From contig JAOVVO010000045.1 of the NCBI GenBank assembly GCA_028564675.1, forward strand, positions 1 through 64,000: a stretch of DNA of 64,000 nucleotides, written 5' to 3'. Both the position numbers and the translations under genes were made by a program. Positions 61,163-64,000 of this stretch are shown piece by piece. Origin of the DNA: Onchocerca lupi (taxonomy: Eukaryota > Nematoda > Chromadorea > Rhabditida > Onchocercidae). Within the stretch, counting starts at the first letter, position 1; the number at the start of each line of letters is the position of its first letter. The notes under the pieces are model-generated. The model made no database searches. It was not told the DNA's origin and saw only the letters and a list, made by a program, of their open reading frames with translations.

Positions 61163-63904
61163 GTATGTTGTTTGAAGGATGATTGAATGTCCGGCTTTAC
61201 TCCACAAGATTATGCCTTCATCAACAGATCCAGTATTTGTCTTTTCTTATCGAAAACAATACCGTAATCTTCTTACCTTTTTTCAGCAAACAGATTTTTT
61301 AACAATTCCTGTATAATTTCATCAATTATTTTATTTCATAATGAGAAGCTTACAAAACCGGTTTTTTGACTCGAAATTTAATATTTCTCATATTTATTCA
61401 AAACATAAAATATGATTGTAGAATTTCAGGCTCATTTTTTTTGGAAAGACTTTTGAATAGAATTTATTTTACAGTAATCAATTTTGAAACTTATTAAATT
61501 GGTTTAAATTTGAACAATATTATATTTTTCAAGCAAAGAAAATGGAATAAAAGCTAAATTTGTATTTAAACTTAAAGAATCGAAGAACCGAAATTTATTC
61601 CTGTATCAAACAAATAGAAAAAAGATAAGATTAGATCAATTGGAAGTTAATGAATCTTTGAATCATTTATGCAACTTACATATTTGCTTCCCGATAAGTT
61701 TTTTTCTCTAATTAAAATTTTTCCAATTAATTCGGATCTTCTTTAATAAAATTTTCCTAATTCGAAAAAAACTGAAAGAGAAATCAGCTTAGAGATTATT
61801 TTTTGTTTAATGAATTAATTGGTATGAATTTCCAAAATTTAACTCACAGAACTATAAATGCACTTGTATTCAATTCTATAAGCCATGAACATGAATTTGT
61901 CATTTTCGCTTTACATTTTGATTAATAATGTAAAAAGAATAATTTCGTTCAAATGTTATTTTCAAATGATATATAAAGTTTCGAATTTTAATTCCGAATC
62001 GAAATCGGACATGAACCAGCATAAATTATAATTACAATTCTCAATTAGCAGTACACTGTACTTACTTTGTAAACAAAACATATAAAACAGTCTTACGAAA
62101 TGTTTGATCATATTTGTTTTGCATATAACTTTGCTTGCTCTTCCATCAATTATGATATTTGCATTGAGTGACAGATATAGAATTGTTGAACGAATTGGTA
62201 AAGTTATGCATTTTTTTCTGCTTCTTCATTTCTCCTTCTTCAATATCTATTTTTGATCTCTGACCCTTGACTATAAGCTTTTTTTGCACCCTTTTAATGA
62301 GAAAAAAATAGAAAATTATTCAAGATTTCAGGTAAAAGGCACTCATTCATTTGCATTATCTTTGATCGCATAAATATGATGACAGATGAATGAGTGATCT
62401 TCTGTGAATCATAAGAATTTATTGGATTTGATTTGCTGTGAACAAAAAAAGTTAAATTGTGAAGTTTAAATTCAAAATCAAATTCTGAAGAGTTATCTTG
62501 TGCAAAATTAGAAGTATGAATATATCTATCATGTCATGTCTCATGTGACATTAAAACCAATTTTTCAAATTATCAGTGCATGAAATTATTTTTTCCCCTT
62601 AATCAATTACTGAATTCTGGTAATGTTTGTTGCAAATCTTCAATGAGTTTAACCAAAAATTTGCTGAGCAAAAAATTGAACAAAATGAATCAATCGTTCA
62701 TTGTTATTGAATGACACATTCTTTCTGATGTCAAAGGTTAAGAAGATAAGAATGAATGGTTACTGTGAACAATTGACCTGAATAAGTGCAAACTGAGTGG
62801 ATATTGAATAACAGTAACACCAACAAACTAATCGCCATGCAATAACTGGTTATCATTGCGCAACTTCAATTCATCGCCACAGTAGGTGATAAGACCAAAA
62901 TGAACATTCGTTTAAATTAAGCAAATGAAATTAAACTATTATCTTTGATTGCAAGATATAAATTCAAATATATTTATCACTGATAGATATAGAGAGAGAG
63001 AAAAAGAGAGAAAAAAGAAAAAAAGTTGATAAAAGCGGTGTATTTTATAACAAAAGCAGCCGAAATAATGTTAAATTCTTAAAGTTTCAAATTTTTGGTA
63101 AATTATTTTGTACAAGTTTTTTTTCTTGTAGGCCAATTTCTGATAAATTAGTTCACAGCTAAAATGAAGCAAAATAACTCACGAAAAACGAAGATATCAT
63201 TGCCTCAAGAAAAAAGCTCAGTTTTGTCTTAAAATATAAATTCAAATATATTTATTATTTATATATATACTTAAAGATAGAGAGAGAAAAAGAGATGTAT
63301 TTTGGAACGGAAATTTTAGAAGTGGAATTAAATTTTTAAAAAAATTCCAAATTTCAAAAATATCATTTGTAATTTAAATTTACTGTGATGGAAAAATGCA
63401 GTGTTTTATAATTCATTTTGAAACTAATTTTGTTCTTCATTGTGTTAAGGAAATATTTAACATAGAAAAAAAAATGCCGAAAAATCATTGGTCAATTACT
63501 TAATTTAACTTCATATTTTAAAATAAAATCTGATTAAATGTTATTCTAACGGCTTATCAAAACTCAAAAAGTTATAGTGTTTGAGCAAATGCAACGAATT
63601 TTAAATCAGTATGAAATGATTTTCCAGATATACGAATAATTTTATCGATTCACTCGCATAAGTTTCATTACCATAAAATTATGAATATATTAATATAAGT
63701 AGAGAATAATTTTTGAAATTTTTCTAAAATTTTATTGAAATTTCAGCAAAATTTGGGCATAATTTTTCCGTGCGAGAAAGAAATTTGGCGTAAAATTGCT
63801 AATAAAATTAATCTAAAATTGTAATAATGATAATATTTACTTGAGATTAAAAGATGATGAAGAGAAATGAAATGTGTAAAGATTGTTGGCTGATGGAATG
63901 TAAA
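61163..63904. other. A+T-rich region to the right edge
   Basis: Possible 3' exons of the 60.8-61.2 kb gene near 61289 or 61433, a diverged duplication at 62955-63290 and GAGAGA microsatellites near 62990 and 63280. No other exon can be supported. Confidence 0.4.
62955..63290. repeat. Diverged direct duplication with GA-rich tract
   Basis: TATAAATTCAAATATATTTAT followed by GATAGAGAGAGA or a close variant occurs at about 62957 and again at about 63235, a spacing near 278 bp. Sequence after the GA tract is only weakly similar. Confidence 0.55.
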
Positions 63905-64000
63905 CTACAACCTTAACACCACCACATCGGGTGACAAGTTGATATGAGAATCGAAGTCGCGTGTCGTCTTCATTACATGTAGTGCCATGTTTGCGAGGCA
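63905..64000 (-). CDS. Possible terminal exon entering from the right edge (partial)
   Basis: On the minus strand a frame is open from the window edge to TAG at 63907-63905, about 31 codons, including MALHVMKTTRDFDSHINL and the end VVVLRL. Base composition is clearly less A+T-rich than the flank and codon use looks coding. There is no recognisable motif, and no start or acceptor is visible because the window ends. Confidence 0.3.
   Translation of the reverse strand, partial: CLANMALHVMKTTRDFDSHINLSPDVVVLRL

Overview
The window is nuclear DNA of a nematode, most likely a filarial or other spirurid worm. It is strongly A+T-rich by eye, its genes are split by short and medium introns with TTTCAG-type acceptors, and its families are characteristically nematode: a cuticle collagen, an FLP-18 type FMRFamide-like peptide precursor, an insulin-like peptide with exact insulin A-chain cysteine spacing, a saposin-like secreted protein, an ODR-2/HOT-like Ly-6 protein and a nematode neuroligin. 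No prokaryotic gene, rRNA, tRNA or CRISPR array was seen. All gene models were assembled by eye from reading frame, splice-site consensus and intron phase, without transcript evidence.

Layout from left to right. Plus strand: a LACTB2-like metallo-beta-lactamase (about 205-3191) and a GPI-anchored Ly-6/ODR-2-like protein (6192-9430) whose leader holds a 23-bp tandem repeat forming a chain of overlapping start/stop codons. Minus strand: a four-transmembrane protein of unknown function (11093-12912), an insulin-like peptide (14670-17269, with an unresolved frame break in its middle exon), a saposin-like protein (22222-22896) and a cuticle collagen (25105-26631). Between the first two of these, on the plus strand, a TATA box precedes an 84-nt near-perfect hairpin (14041-14124), a candidate small-RNA precursor. 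Plus strand again: a possible small two-exon gene (27936-28114), a roughly 11-kb gene-poor stretch, a 20-exon neuroligin (39016-49183), flp-18 (54362-58281) and two or three orphan exons (60797-61162). A possible terminal exon enters from the right on the minus strand (63905-64000).

Several genes fit neuronal or neuroendocrine roles: neuroligin at synapses, FLP-18 peptides as modulators, an insulin-like hormone and an ODR-2-like surface protein. Nothing in the sequence links them into an operon, and spacing is in kilobases. The rest is A+T-rich non-coding DNA with homopolymer runs, short tandem duplications and three copies of a dispersed repeat, one of which abuts a G+C-rich perfect palindrome (60468-60519).
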